A DNA stretch of 64,000 bases from Delftia tsuruhatensis (GTDB taxonomy: Bacteria > Pseudomonadota > Gammaproteobacteria > Burkholderiales > Burkholderiaceae_C): NCBI RefSeq assembly GCF_903815225.1, contig NZ_LR813084.1, forward strand, positions 1,902,501 to 1,966,500, given 5' to 3'. A program made the position numbers and the translations under genes. The notes below the pieces were generated by a model. It saw only the letters and a program-made list of their open reading frames with translations. It was not told where the DNA came from and searched no databases. Below, piece by piece: positions 6,719-16,188 of the stretch; positions within the stretch are counted from its first letter, which is position 1, and each line of letters begins with the position of its first letter.

Positions 6719-9373
6719 ATGTCTTCTCTTTCCCCCCGCAGCACCATGTCCGATGCACCTGAAGTGAGCCCTGCTTCTGCCAAGAATCCTGAACAACACC
6801 CCTTGGACGTGCTCACGGGCGGCGCCTTCTCCGCTGAAACCTCGGGTGACCGGGCCGCGCGCATCCGCGACTGGCTGGCCACCCAGCCCACGGTCGATCA
6901 GCTGCAGGACGTACTCAAGGAACTGAGTGCGCGCGACAAGGGCGCAGCCCGCGCGGTGCGTGAGCGCCTGGACGAGATCCGCCGTACCAAGGACCAGGAA
7001 AAGATCGCCGTGGAATGGGCCGAAAAGGCCCAGGCGCTGCTGGTCGCATCGCCCTTCAACGCGGCCGAGGCCGCTGCCTGGCAGCGTGACGCCGCCAAGG
7101 CGGGTGCGCCGCTGTCGCGCGAGCCGCTGTCCCAGTTCAAGGCCCGGCTGGCCGAGCGTGTCAAGGCCATCGAGGAGCTGCAGCACCGTGTCCAGGTGCA
7201 GCGCGAGGTGGCTGTCTTGCTGGCCCAGCGCATCGAAGTCCTGTCCACCAAGCCCTGGCGCGACGCCCAGGCCGTGCTGGACAACCTGCGCACCGACGTG
7301 GCCCGCTGGCAGGAACAGGCCGGTGAACTGACCGGCGACGGGAACTGGGCCAGTGTGGATGGCCGCTTCCCGCCGCAGCTGGAGGCTGCCAGCGCGCAGT
7401 TGATCCTGGTCTGGGATGCCTTCCAGTCGGCCCTGGCGCAGACCGAGGCGGCAGCCGCCGATGAATCCGCACCGTTGCCGACCGTGCCCGTCTGGGCGGA
7501 TGAGCTGCGCGTGGCGCGCGGCCTGCCTCCTGAAGCCGTGGCCACCGAGCCTGCCAAGGCACCGGCCGCTGCCCGTGGCCCGGCCCAGCCCAAGGGCAAG
7601 GCATCTGCAGAGCAGGTGGCGGCAGCTGCCGCGGCCCTGACCCAGGCGCTGGAGCAACTGCAGGCCCAGACGGCCGCTGGCCAGGGCCAGGCGGGTTCTG
7701 CCGCCGTACTGGCTGTGCGTGCCGCCATCAAGGCCCATGGCCGCCTGGTGGACGATGCCCTGGTCACCCAGGTGCACGAGGCGCTGCTGGCGGCTGGTGA
7801 GTCCGAGGGCTGGCCGCGCCAGAACGCCGACAAGCTGCGCGAGGAACTGGTGGCCAAGGCGGAGGCTTTGCTGAACCGGCCTGAAGGGCAGGCACTGGGT
7901 GGCCGCAAGATCCAGGAATCGCTGCGCAACCTGCGTGAGCAATGGAAGCTGGCCGATCAGGGCAGCGCAGCCAACCATGCGTTGTGGAAGAAGTTCGACG
8001 AGGCCTGCAACGCAGCGCACAAGGTGGTGGAGGCCTGGCACGAGAAGCTGCGCACCGAGACCACCCAGTCCAAGGCGCAGCGTCTTGCGCTGATCGAAGA
8101 GGTCAAGGCCTGGGCCGCGCAGCATGCGAACGGTGAAGACCTGAAGGGCGCGGCACGTGCGCTCAGGCAGTTCGCCGAGCGCTGGCGTGAAAGCGGCCAT
8201 ATCGGCGAGAAGCTGTTTGCCGAGCTGCAGCCCCAGTTCAAGCAGGCCATGGCGCTGGCCGAGGCTCCGCTGCATGCCGCGCAGAAGGACAGCCTGCAGC
8301 GCCGTCATGCCATGATCGACGAGGCCACGGCCCTGGGCGCGGCGCCCAGCCTGCGCATCGATGCCGTCAAGGCGCTGCAGCAGCGCTGGCAGGCCGAGGC
8401 GCAGGCTGTGCCCCTGGATCGCAAGCACGAGCAAAAGCTCTGGGATGCCTTCCGCAAGCCGTTGGACGAAGCCTTCAATCGCAAGGGCAGCGAGCGTGGT
8501 GCCCGTGCCACCTCGGTGGCTCTCAGCGACCATGATCGCCGTGTGCTGGAGGCATCGCAGGCGGTGGAAGCTGCCAATGCATCGGGCGATGTACAGCAGA
8601 TCCGTGCCGCTGTGGAGGTCTTGGAGGAGGCGCTGCGCGGCCGCGCCGATGCATCCGTCCAGGCTGCTGCGGCCTCGGTGCCTGCGGCGGCGAATGGTGC
8701 TGAAGAAGCGGCAGCCAGGCCGGTGACGGTGCGCCCCGTGGTCGCCGTGCGTGGCGATGACCGCCCGGGCATGAAGAAGGAAGACAGTGGTGCCGCGCGC
8801 ACCGGTCGTCCTGGCGACCGCCGCGATGGCGGACGTGGTCGTGATGGCCGTGACAGCCGCGAGGGGGGCGGACGCTTCGGGCGTGAAGGGCGCGAGCCTC
8901 GCGAGGATCGCGGTCCCCGCCTGGCGGATCCGGCTTTCCGCGCCCAGCGTGAAGCCATGGAACATGCCCAGGAAGCGCTGCGCAAGCTCGCGGCACAGGC
9001 CCATGGCGAAGCGCTGACCCAGCTGCTGGCGGCCTGGCAGGCGCGTGATGCGGCCCAACTGCCTGCGGCCCAGCAACTGGGTGGCCGTGTCTCGCCCCAG
9101 GTCCGCAGCGCCTGGTCTCAGGCCCTGGGCCAGGCGCCTCAGGGCGATGCGGGTGACGCGCTGCTGCGCCTGGAGATAGCAGCCGACGTTCCCACGCCGG
9201 CCGAGCACCTGACCGCGCGCCGCGCGCTGCAGCTGCAGTTGCTGACGCGCCGCAACGATCCTTCTCCCCAGGAGACCTGGGGCCGCGATGCGGCTCGCGT
9301 GCTGGCCTCCGCCCGTGACGAGGGTAATGCCCGTCGCCTGCAGAATGTGCTCAGGCAGCTGCTGCGCAAGTGA
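6719..9373 (+). CDS. DUF349 domain protein (coiled-coil repeat protein)
   Basis: An 884-residue protein made of repeated helical DUF349-type modules, visible as recurring LRxxW/F and KLWxxF patterns such as NLREQWKLADQ, ALWKKFDEACN and KLWDAFRKPLDEAF. It has no signal peptide or membrane segment, so it is probably cytoplasmic. Residues of about 690-745 form a strongly charged Arg/Gly/Asp-rich linker (for example RDGGRGRDGRDSREGGG), which suggests nucleic-acid contact. The function of the family is not established. ATG 6719 is used; an ATG at 6746 is an equal alternative, and neither has a ribosome site. The 128-bp gap from the DUF748 gene contains only a short GCATG/CATGC palindrome. A strong terminator follows the stop. 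Confidence 0.75.
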   Translation: MSSLSPRSTMSDAPEVSPASAKNPEQHPLDVLTGGAFSAETSGDRAARIRDWLATQPTVDQLQDVLKELSARDKGAARAVRERLDEIRRTKDQEKIAVEWAEKAQALLVASPFNAAEAAAWQRDAAKAGAPLSREPLSQFKARLAERVKAIEELQHRVQVQREVAVLLAQRIEVLSTKPWRDAQAVLDNLRTDVARWQEQAGELTGDGNWASVDGRFPPQLEAASAQLILVWDAFQSALAQTEAAAADESAPLPTVPVWADELRVARGLPPEAVATEPAKAPAAARGPAQPKGKASAEQVAAAAAALTQALEQLQAQTAAGQGQAGSAAVLAVRAAIKAHGRLVDDALVTQVHEALLAAGESEGWPRQNADKLREELVAKAEALLNRPEGQALGGRKIQESLRNLREQWKLADQGSAANHALWKKFDEACNAAHKVVEAWHEKLRTETTQSKAQRLALIEEVKAWAAQHANGEDLKGAARALRQFAERWRESGHIGEKLFAELQPQFKQAMALAEAPLHAAQKDSLQRRHAMIDEATALGAAPSLRIDAVKALQQRWQAEAQAVPLDRKHEQKLWDAFRKPLDEAFNRKGSERGARATSVALSDHDRRVLEASQAVEAANASGDVQQIRAAVEVLEEALRGRADASVQAAAASVPAAANGAEEAAARPVTVRPVVAVRGDDRPGMKKEDSGAARTGRPGDRRDGGRGRDGRDSREGGGRFGREGREPREDRGPRLADPAFRAQREAMEHAQEALRKLAAQAHGEALTQLLAAWQARDAAQLPAAQQLGGRVSPQVRSAWSQALGQAPQGDAGDALLRLEIAADVPTPAEHLTARRALQLQLLTRRNDPSPQETWGRDAARVLASARDEGNARRLQNVLRQLLRK

Positions 9374-9401
9374 CGATGGCGGGCCTGGTCCCGCCCACTT
9401 G

Positions 9402-9432
9402 AAGAAAAAGGAGCCAAGGGCTCCTTTTTCTT
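9402..9432. terminator. Bidirectional intrinsic terminator
   Basis: AAGAAAAAGGAGCC-aag-GGCTCCTTTTTCTT is a long perfect stem with a T run on the plus strand and, by symmetry, on the minus strand. It ends the DUF349 gene and may back up the tRNA-Leu cluster reading from the other side. Confidence 0.92.
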
Positions 9433-9478
9433 GTGCGTGAAAGAAGGATGGCCCGAGGTGCGAGGCCGGTGGTGTCAA

Positions 9479-9509
9479 AGAAAAAGGCCGTTGCTTGCGC
9501 AACGGCCTT
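9479..9509 (-). terminator. Terminator of tRNA-Leu copy 1
   Basis: Minus strand AAGGCCGTTGC-gcaa-GCAACGGCCTT (11 bp, 9509-9484) followed by TTTCTTTG. The same element recurs after copies 2 and 3. Confidence 0.92.
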
Positions 9510-9517
9510 GTCAATTT

Positions 9518-9602
<85 letters not shown>

Positions 9603-9720
9603 ATTTCAGAGTATGTGCAAATTATATAGCGTGAAATCTCTGCCCCAGGCCAGTTTGCAAAGTTTTTTTATCCATCCGCCGACCGGGTGCGGGTCATGCT
9701 GTCGTGCGGGCGGAGCGGGC

Positions 9721-9753
9721 AAAGAAAAAGGCCGCTGCTTGCGCAACGGCCTT
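9721..9753 (-). terminator. Terminator of tRNA-Leu copy 2
   Basis: Same 11-bp hairpin as after copy 1 but with one mismatch (GCTGC instead of GTTGC at 9734-9738 on the plus strand), followed on the minus strand by a T-rich run. Confidence 0.88.
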
Positions 9754-9761
9754 GTCATGTT

Positions 9762-9846
<85 letters not shown>

Positions 9847-9946
9847 ATTTCAGAGTATCCGTGGATTATATGGCGTGAAAACCGTGCTCCAGGGAAGGTT
9901 GCAAAATTTTTTCGAAGCCTGGGTGGGGCAGTCTTGCAGGTCAATA

Positions 9947-9976
9947 GAAAAAGGCCGTTGCTTGCGCAACGGCCTT
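9947..9976 (-). terminator. Terminator of tRNA-Leu copy 3
   Basis: Minus strand AAGGCCGTTGC-gcaa-GCAACGGCCTT (9976-9951) followed by TTTTCTA, matching the element after copy 1. Confidence 0.92.
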
Positions 9977-9984
9977 TTCATATT

Positions 9985-10069
<85 letters not shown>

Positions 10070-10226
10070 TTGCTGAAGCTGGGATTCTACTGCATTTTCT
10101 GCATCAGGATCCTGATCTTCAATTTTTCTTGAGACTGTCGTTGACCAAGGCATGAAGCAGGGGAGCTGTCTTCTGTTGAAGATAGTTCCTCAGTTCATCG
10201 CAACCTCTGCAGGTTGTCGTTAAACT

Positions 10227-10311
<85 letters not shown>

Positions 10312-10345
10312 ATCTCAGGAAAGATTTAGATTGTACACCAAAAAA

Positions 10346-12904
10346 ATGAACCCTCGCGCAAAAAGTGCCGACGTGAACGAAGAGATCTGGGGCAGTGTGC
10401 AGGGGCACCGAGACGGGCACGGTTTCGTCATCCGCGATGACGGCGAAAGCGACATCTTCCTGCCTCCCAACGAAATGCGTGCGGTGCTGCACAAGGACCG
10501 GGTCAAGGTCCGCATCGTGCGCCAGGATCGGCGCGGCCGTCCCGAAGGGCGGGTGGTAGAGATCGTCGAGCGTCCCGCTCACAACATCATCGGGCGCTTC
10601 CTGCAGGAAAGCGGCGTCTGGCTCGTGGCTCCCGAGGACAAGCGCTACGGCCAGGACATCCTGATCCCCGCCAATGCCACGGGTTCCGCCAAGATCGGCC
10701 AGGTGGTCGTGGTCGAGTTGACCGAGGCGCCTGCGCTGTTCGGTCAGCCCGTGGGCCGCATCATCGAAGTGCTGGGCGAGGTCGATGATCCTGGCATGGA
10801 GATCGAGATCGCCGTGCGCAAATACGGGGTGCCCCATGTGTTCTCCGACGCCTGCCTGGCCCAGGCCAAGGCGCTGCCCGACAAGGTGCGGCCGGCGGAC
10901 CGCAAGAAGCGCATCGATCTGACTGATGTGCCGCTGGTGACCATTGACGGCGAGGATGCGCGCGACTTCGACGACGCCGTCTATTGCGAACCCGCCAAGG
11001 TCGGGCGCAGCAAAGGCTGGCGCCTGCTGGTGGCCATTGCCGATGTGAGCCACTATGTGACCACCGGCAGCGCCATCGATGTCGATGCCTATGACCGCGC
11101 CACCAGTGTCTACTTCCCGCGCCGCGTGATCCCCATGCTGCCCGAGAAGCTGAGCAACGGCCTGTGCTCACTGAATCCCGACGTTGATAGGCTGTGCATG
11201 GTCTGCGACATGCTGGTCACCGCCAAGGGGGAGGTCCATGCCTACCAGTTCTACCCGGCGGTGATGCACAGCCATGCGCGTTTCACCTATACCGAGGTGG
11301 CGGCCATCCTGGCCAATACCCGTGGCCCCGAGGCGGCACGGCGCAGCGAGCGCGTGGGCGATCTGCTGAATCTGCACGGCGTCTACCAGGCGCTGCTCAA
11401 GGCGCGCGAGGCGCGTGGTGCCGTGGACTTCGAAACCACGGAAACGCAGATCGTCTGCGACGAGAACGGCCGCATCGAGAAGATCGTGCCCCGCACGCGC
11501 AACGAGGCCCACAAGCTGATCGAGGAGGCCATGCTGGCGGCCAACGTGTGCAGCGCGGACTTCATCGAGCAAAGCGGCCGTGTCGGCCTGTTCCGCGTGC
11601 ACGACAAGCCTTCTCTGGAAAAGCAGGACATCCTGCGCAACTATCTCAAGGCCATGGGGGTGGGGGTGTCGATCGGCGACAACCCCGCCACCTCGGACTT
11701 CCAGGCCATCGCCAACGCGACCAAGGACCGGCCTGATGCGCAGCAGATCCACACCATGCTGCTGCGCTCCATGATGCAGGCCTTCTACACGCCCGAGAAT
11801 TCGGGCCACTTCGGGCTGGCGTTCGATGCCTATACCCACTTCACCAGCCCGATCCGCCGCTATCCGGACCTGCTGGTGCATCGCGTGATCAAGGCCGAGC
11901 TCGAAGGCACGCATTACCACCTGCCCGAGCTGCCCACGCCCGGGGAGGCGGAAGCCAAGCTGGCCAAGCGCCTGGCCTCGCGTGTCAGCGAACCCCGGCA
12001 AAAGCCGCGCAAGCGTGCTGCGGCTGCCGAGGTGCAGGCCTGGGAGGCGGCAGGCCTGCACTGCAGTGCCAACGAGCGCCGTGCCGACGAGGCCAGCCGC
12101 GATGTGGAGGCATGGCTCAAGTGCAAGTACATGCGCGAGCATCTGGGCGAGGAGTTCGCGGGCACGGTATCGGCCGTGACCACCTTCGGCATTTTCGTCA
12201 CGCTCGATGCCATGTACGTGGAGGGTCTGGTCCACATCACCGAGCTGGGTGGCGATTACTTCCGCTTTGATGAGGCGCGCCAGGAATTGCGTGGCGAACG
12301 CTCGGGCATACGCTATGGCATAGGCACGCGGTTGCGTGTGCAGGTCAGCCGGGTGGATCTCGATGGCCGCCGCATCGACTTCCGGCTGGTGCGTGAAGGT
12401 GAGGAGCAGGCGCCCACGACCCGCAGCGGGCGGCCTGCCGCACGCGAGGAGGGCTACGGCAGCGACAAGTGGGGGCGCCGCGACGCCCGGGACAAACGTG
12501 CCCAGCGCAATGCGCCGGCCAAACCTTTCTCCGACAGTGCGGCGGCGGCCGGCAACAAGGGCCGCAAGGCGTCACGCAAGGCCATGGTCAAGGGCGTGAA
12601 CCTGGCGGCGCTGGAGGCCGAGTACGCACAACAGGCGCGTACGGATGCTCCCGCGCAGCACGAGCCTCCTGCCCAGGCTTCCGGGGTGGCGCAGCGCAAG
12701 GGCAGGAAGAGCGCAAGGCGCGGCAGCGATGCGCCTGCCGATGCCGTCTATACCGCCGAGACCGCTGCCGGCAGGCCGTTGCCGCAACTGCCGCCGCCGT
12801 CGCCGGTCCAGGCGCTGCGAGCCCTGGGCAAGAAGGTGCTGGGCGCCGTCAAGACCAAGGCCGGCACCGTCGGCAAGCCCGCCAAGTCCCGGCGCAAGGC
12901 CTGA
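10346..12904 (+). CDS. rnr: Ribonuclease R
   Basis: Processive 3'-5' exoribonuclease (852 residues) that degrades structured RNA and takes part in rRNA/tmRNA quality control in the cytoplasm. An OB/cold-shock region (about residues 10-150) is followed by the RNB catalytic domain with DGEDARDFDDAV near residue 205 (metal-binding aspartates) and an S1 domain at about 600-685. The final 150 residues are a basic low-complexity tail rich in Lys/Arg/Ala, consistent with RNA binding. The start is ATG 10346; longer in-frame extension would run through tRNA-Leu copy 4 and is rejected. No good ribosome site is seen in the 34-base gap, so leaderless or weak initiation is possible. Confidence 0.95.
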   Translation: MNPRAKSADVNEEIWGSVQGHRDGHGFVIRDDGESDIFLPPNEMRAVLHKDRVKVRIVRQDRRGRPEGRVVEIVERPAHNIIGRFLQESGVWLVAPEDKRYGQDILIPANATGSAKIGQVVVVELTEAPALFGQPVGRIIEVLGEVDDPGMEIEIAVRKYGVPHVFSDACLAQAKALPDKVRPADRKKRIDLTDVPLVTIDGEDARDFDDAVYCEPAKVGRSKGWRLLVAIADVSHYVTTGSAIDVDAYDRATSVYFPRRVIPMLPEKLSNGLCSLNPDVDRLCMVCDMLVTAKGEVHAYQFYPAVMHSHARFTYTEVAAILANTRGPEAARRSERVGDLLNLHGVYQALLKAREARGAVDFETTETQIVCDENGRIEKIVPRTRNEAHKLIEEAMLAANVCSADFIEQSGRVGLFRVHDKPSLEKQDILRNYLKAMGVGVSIGDNPATSDFQAIANATKDRPDAQQIHTMLLRSMMQAFYTPENSGHFGLAFDAYTHFTSPIRRYPDLLVHRVIKAELEGTHYHLPELPTPGEAEAKLAKRLASRVSEPRQKPRKRAAAAEVQAWEAAGLHCSANERRADEASRDVEAWLKCKYMREHLGEEFAGTVSAVTTFGIFVTLDAMYVEGLVHITELGGDYFRFDEARQELRGERSGIRYGIGTRLRVQVSRVDLDGRRIDFRLVREGEEQAPTTRSGRPAAREEGYGSDKWGRRDARDKRAQRNAPAKPFSDSAAAAGNKGRKASRKAMVKGVNLAALEAEYAQQARTDAPAQHEPPAQASGVAQRKGRKSARRGSDAPADAVYTAETAAGRPLPQLPPPSPVQALRALGKKVLGAVKTKAGTVGKPAKSRRKA

Positions 12905-12933
12905 TCAGGTGCGGGGAGGGGGATAGGCCCTTC

Positions 12934-14550
12934 TCAGCCCTGTCCCAGGTGCACGGCCAGTGCGCTGGCGCTGAAGGGCCGCGTGCGAGGCCATTGCTCG
13001 GCCACGCTGCCGTGCCGGTGGGCCGCCAGCGCGGCGGCCTCGGGTGCCGTGCGGCCCTGGGCCCAGAGGGCAGCGATCAATCCGGCCAGGACATCGCCGG
13101 TGCCTCCTGTGGCCAGCCTGGCGTTGCCCGTGGGGTTGATCCAGCAGGTGGGGCGCACGCCCTGCGCCAGCCCTGTGCGCGAGGCAATCACCGTCCCCGA
13201 GCCCTTTAGCAGGGCCGTGCACTGGAAGCGCTGTGCCAGTTCCCTGGCGGCGTCCAGCCTGCGGGACTGCACATCGGCGGTGCTGCAACCCAGCAGGCGG
13301 GCAGCTTCCAGCGGATGCGGTGTCAGCACGGTCTGCAAACCCTGTTGCTCGCGGCTGCCGAGCATCCGGCCCAGCGCGGGATCGTCGGCCACGGCATTGA
13401 GGCCGTCGGCATCGAGCACCAGACGGGGTGCCTGCTCCAGGACCTGGGCCATCCAGGGTCGCACTGCCAGCCCACCGCCGCAGCCGCAGACCACGGTGGC
13501 AGTGCGCCAGTCCTGGGCTTCGGGGCTGCGCAGCATGATCTCGGGCCAGGCGGGGCCGGTCTGGCCGGGCGGGGCGTTTTCATCGAGCAGGGAGAGCATC
13601 ACGCGGCCGGCCCCTGCGTGCAGTGCGGCCAGTGCGGCCAGCCAGGCCGCGCCCACCATGGACATGCCGCGCAGCGCCAGGCCTTCGCCACCCAGGACGG
13701 CCACGTCGCCAAAGCTGCCCTTGTGGCTGGCATGGGGACGCTCCTGTCCCTCATCCGGCGGGGGCGTGAAGAGATGGGCGCAGGCCGTCGGACCGGCCGG
13801 ATCGACGCCTTGCTGCAGGCCGCAGCCCAGGTCATCCCACCAGATCTGCCCACAGGCATCGCGGCCGGCTCCCGTGAACAGTCCGGGCTGCAATGTCAGC
13901 AAGGCCAGCGTATGCCTTGCTGCGCGGGCTCCGTGCCTTGGCGTGAACTGGGGCAGGAACTGTCCGCTGTCGGCGTCCAGGCCCGAAGCGATGTCCACGC
14001 AGAGTACGGGGCAGGGACTGGCTTGCAGTGCCTGCATCAGCGCCAGCAGGCGCGGATCGGGCCGGGCCTGGCTGCTGCGGCTTTGCAGGCCGATGCCCAG
14101 CAGAGCATCCAGGCAGAGATCCTGTGCTCCCATGTCCTCGGGCATGGTGTCGGTCCACTGCACGCCGGCCTGGGTGGCGGCATCCCAGGCCGACTGTGCG
14201 TCGGCGGGCATGTGTCCGCGCTCGCGCGTGCACGTCACGAGGACGCGGCAGGCCATGGGGCCTGGCTGTGCCGCATGCCATCGGGCAAGCCAGGCGGCGG
14301 CCTGCAGGCCGTCGCCACCATTGTTGCCGGGGCCGCAGGCAATCCAGACCGTGCGCGCGTGCGGTGCCAGGGCCAGGGCCAGCCGGGCCAGGGCTTGGCC
14401 GGCGCGCTGCATCAGCGTCGGCTCGCAGCCTGTGGCAGCCAGGCGCCGCTCCAGCGTGCGCGTGGCCTGTGTGTCGAACAGGGGCCAGCCGACCTGGGAT
14501 GCAAGGGTGGCGGCCTGTGGTCGGTGTGCCAGGGCAGGGATGTACAGCAT
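12934..14550 (-). CDS. nnr: Bifunctional NAD(P)H-hydrate epimerase / ADP-dependent dehydratase
   Basis: A 538-residue metabolite-repair enzyme for damaged NAD(P)H hydrates. The N-terminal YjeF epimerase half shows ACGPGNNGGDGLQAA near residue 70. The C-terminal ribokinase-like dehydratase half shows HKGSFGDVAVLGG and near the end GNARLATGGTGDVLAGLIA, the ADP-dependent catalytic block. ATG 14550 is used; another in-frame ATG at 14631 would add 27 residues not typical of the family. It converges with rnr, with only 29 bases between stops and no obvious terminator. Confidence 0.93.
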   Translation of the reverse strand: MLYIPALAHRPQAATLASQVGWPLFDTQATRTLERRLAATGCEPTLMQRAGQALARLALALAPHARTVWIACGPGNNGGDGLQAAAWLARWHAAQPGPMACRVLVTCTRERGHMPADAQSAWDAATQAGVQWTDTMPEDMGAQDLCLDALLGIGLQSRSSQARPDPRLLALMQALQASPCPVLCVDIASGLDADSGQFLPQFTPRHGARAARHTLALLTLQPGLFTGAGRDACGQIWWDDLGCGLQQGVDPAGPTACAHLFTPPPDEGQERPHASHKGSFGDVAVLGGEGLALRGMSMVGAAWLAALAALHAGAGRVMLSLLDENAPPGQTGPAWPEIMLRSPEAQDWRTATVVCGCGGGLAVRPWMAQVLEQAPRLVLDADGLNAVADDPALGRMLGSREQQGLQTVLTPHPLEAARLLGCSTADVQSRRLDAARELAQRFQCTALLKGSGTVIASRTGLAQGVRPTCWINPTGNARLATGGTGDVLAGLIAALWAQGRTAPEAAALAAHRHGSVAEQWPRTRPFSASALAVHLGQG

Positions 14551-14700
14551 CCACCGAGCATAGCGGCAGCAGCGATGCGACGCCGCGGGGACTGCGCTGG
14601 CACAATCCGATGGACAGGCCATGTGCGGCAAGATATAAGAAACGGTGGATAAGTGACATTCGTGTCTTGGGCAGAGTCACCCATCCAGGGAAAATAGTGC

Positions 14701-16158
14701 ATGAAGATCCCCACCAGGGCCGCATTGGCGTGCATGGACTCCCGCTGGTCAGCGGTGCTGGGTGCCATGGCCGTCGTTTTCTGTGTCGTCTTTGCCGCCT
14801 CGATATTCGGCATCCTGACGCGGCCCCTGGGTTTTCTGGCAGCGTTCTGGCCTGCCAATGCTGTCTTGCTCGGGTTGTTCCTGCGCTTTCCCGCTCTGGC
14901 GACGCGTTATGGCTGGATGGCCGCCACTGCCGGCTACCTGGCGGCGGATTTCTCCACCGGCGGCGACCTGGCGCTCACCCTGTGGCTTACGGCGTCCAAT
15001 CTCTCGGGGGTGGCGACAGGCTGCCTGCTTTTCGGTCGCCATGCCGGCGATCACCGTGACCTGCGCCAGCCCCGCGCCATGTTCTTCCTGTTCGTGGTCT
15101 GCGTCGCGGCCGCTGCTGCCTCCATGGTGGTGGGGGCGGGCATTGCACCAGTCTTCTATGGCCGCGAACTGGTTGCTGGCATGGCCTATTGGTTCACCAC
15201 CGAGCTGGCCAACAGCATCATCGTGCTGCCGGTGATGCTGTCTCTGCCAGCCGTGACGCCGGGGGCGGGTGCTGCGCGGCATTCACGCTCGTTGCGCTCC
15301 GGTGCCTGGCGACGCGGTCTGGTGCACGCCTTGCCGATTCTTTCCCTGGTGGTCAGCGTTTTCGCGGCAGTGGTGATCGGCGGCCCCGGGGCGCTGGCCT
15401 TTCCCGTGCCGGCTTTGGTCTGGTGCGCGCTGAGCTATGACGTGTTCGGCACAGCGCTCATCACGATGACGGTCTGCGTCTGGAAGATGACGGCGGTGGC
15501 CGAGGGCTGGGTGGCGCTGCCCAATCTGGATCACTTCATGAGCGCCACGGTCTCGTTGCGCCTGGGCATCACGCTGCTGGCCATGGCGCCCCTGGTGGTG
15601 GTCAGCCTGAATTCCTCGCGCGATGAGGCCATGCGCCGGCTCGACGCTGCCGCCAACCACGACAGCCTCACCGGCGCGTTGAGCCGGCTTGCCTTCACGC
15701 AGCGGGCCCAGCAGATGCTGGAGCGCCAGCGTGCCGCGCAGGCGTCGCTGTCCATGCTGATGATGGATCTGGATCATTTCAAGCGCATCAACGATGTGCA
15801 TGGTCACCTGGTGGGCGACAGGGTGCTGCACGAGGTCGGGCGCAGTGTCCTGGTGGCGCTGCGTGAAGCCGATCTGTTCGGCCGCCTGGGGGGCGAGGAG
15901 TTCGCGGTCCTGCTGCCCGGCCTCTCGCAGCCGCAGGCCATGGCGGTGGCCGAGCGGCTGCGTGCGGCGATCGATGCCATAGCCCTGCCGCTGGAGGATG
16001 GCGCCAACTTGCGGGTGACGGCCAGTCTGGGGCTTGCGCAGTCCGGCCCTGCGGGGTGGGATGCCTCGCTGGAGCAGTTTCTGCAGGTGGCGGATGCCAC
16101 GCTCTATGCGGCCAAGTCCGGGGGGCGCAATGGCGTGGTGGCTGCCTGCGTCCTCTGA
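14701..16158 (+). CDS. Diguanylate cyclase with MASE1 membrane sensor
   Basis: A 485-residue inner-membrane enzyme predicted to make cyclic di-GMP from two GTP. The N-terminal 310 residues form about eight membrane helices of the MASE1 type (AFWPANAVLLG, ATAGYLAADF). The GGDEF domain occupies about 320-480, with active motif GGEEF at 397-401. An allosteric I-site RxxD (READ) sits five residues before it, so product inhibition is likely. It is monocistronic and converges with the oxidoreductase gene 30 bases away. The input signal is unknown. Confidence 0.9.
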   Translation: MKIPTRAALACMDSRWSAVLGAMAVVFCVVFAASIFGILTRPLGFLAAFWPANAVLLGLFLRFPALATRYGWMAATAGYLAADFSTGGDLALTLWLTASNLSGVATGCLLFGRHAGDHRDLRQPRAMFFLFVVCVAAAAASMVVGAGIAPVFYGRELVAGMAYWFTTELANSIIVLPVMLSLPAVTPGAGAARHSRSLRSGAWRRGLVHALPILSLVVSVFAAVVIGGPGALAFPVPALVWCALSYDVFGTALITMTVCVWKMTAVAEGWVALPNLDHFMSATVSLRLGITLLAMAPLVVVSLNSSRDEAMRRLDAAANHDSLTGALSRLAFTQRAQQMLERQRAAQASLSMLMMDLDHFKRINDVHGHLVGDRVLHEVGRSVLVALREADLFGRLGGEEFAVLLPGLSQPQAMAVAERLRAAIDAIALPLEDGANLRVTASLGLAQSGPAGWDASLEQFLQVADATLYAAKSGGRNGVVAACVL

Positions 16159-16188
16159 TGCGTGCGATTCTTGCCGCCCGGGCGAGGG

